This document shows, in pieces, positions 50,122 through 50,178 of a DNA stretch of 50,178 nt. The stretch is taken from contig JAZSLJ010000062.1 of the NCBI GenBank assembly GCA_045535305.1, forward strand, positions 1-50,178, read 5' to 3'. The notes under the pieces were generated by a model. It was not told where the DNA came from. It did no database searches and saw only the letters and a list, made by a program, of their open reading frames with translations. The position numbers were made by a program, and so were the translations under genes. Origin of the DNA: UBA1081 sp045535305 (GTDB taxonomy: Bacteria > Bacillota > Clostridia > Oscillospirales > Acutalibacteraceae). Positions within the stretch are counted from its first letter, which is position 1. Every line of letters starts with the position of its first letter.

Positions 50122-50178
50122 TATCTTGCACCCCTGTCTTTCTGCTTCTGAAGATGCTTTCCGTAATACTCAACAGCC
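50121..50178 (-). CDS. ParB-like protein, 3' end only
   Basis: The last 18 codons of a gene that continues past the window edge. They read AVEYYGKHLQKQKDRGAR and align with the C-terminus of the ParB-like protein at 2018-2911 (CDYYYRHLMKVRDKGSR). This shows that the second module has the same gene order as the first. Confidence 0.7.
   Translation of the reverse strand, partial: AVEYYGKHLQKQKDRGAR

Overview
The window looks like chromosome from a low-GC, spore-forming Clostridia member, most likely a gut Oscillospirales/Ruminococcaceae-type bacterium. The evidence is the gene content: a GerW/YtfJ sporulation protein, RemA (DUF370), CdaA/CdaR, the PP2C-PrkC-RsgA cluster, strong AGGAGG ribosome sites and frequent TTG/GTG starts. 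The species cannot be named from the sequence alone.

Layout. (a) 1-4895 is an accessory island. It holds the 3' part of an AraC/GyrI-type regulator, a promoter-driven region that looks like a structured non-coding RNA, a small conserved mobile-element protein, three palindromic repeats, and a translationally coupled trio: ParB-like protein, TnpW-like protein and large serine recombinase (TnpX type). It ends against a minus-strand tRNA-Thr/tRNA-Tyr operon (5002-5196). (b) 5415-12801: class Ic aminotransferase, ispF, cdaA-cdaR (c-di-AMP synthesis), a calcium-loop-type lipoprotein and a two-component system. (c) 12822-21941: DUF1385 protein, prmC, M50 protease, scpA-scpB, DUF2953-gerW, D-Ala-D-Ala carboxypeptidase, rluB, then yicC-remA-gmk-rpoZ. 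(d) 21953-33024: priA-def-fmt-yugP-rsmB-rlmN-stp-prkC-rsgA, a classic Firmicutes housekeeping run ending in a strong terminator. (e) 33247-47766: a looser region of carbohydrate enzymes (acetyltransferase, GH3, MalQ, GH36-like), an XRE-type regulator with an alpha/beta hydrolase, a stand-alone E2-type acyltransferase domain, two YjdF-like membrane paralogues, sfsA, a metallophosphoesterase and a NUDIX hydrolase. Several repeat families are scattered here. (f) 47967-50178: tRNA-Pro followed by a second, diverged copy of the ParB-like/TnpW/TnpX trio on the minus strand, running off the window.

How it fits together. Two related recombinase modules bracket about 43 kb of ordinary chromosome. They lie in opposite orientation, each with the recombinase 3' end facing the 3' end of a tRNA gene. 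The core is mostly housekeeping operons with overlapping or closely spaced genes. The structures that annotation does not explain are the candidate structured RNA at about 1032-1296, the array of five hairpins with a constant 7-nt linker at 28940-29065, the ~133-bp palindromic mini-elements placed exactly at gene ends (one supplies the C-terminus of SfsA), and the 70-bp terminator-bearing direct repeats around a small membrane-protein gene.
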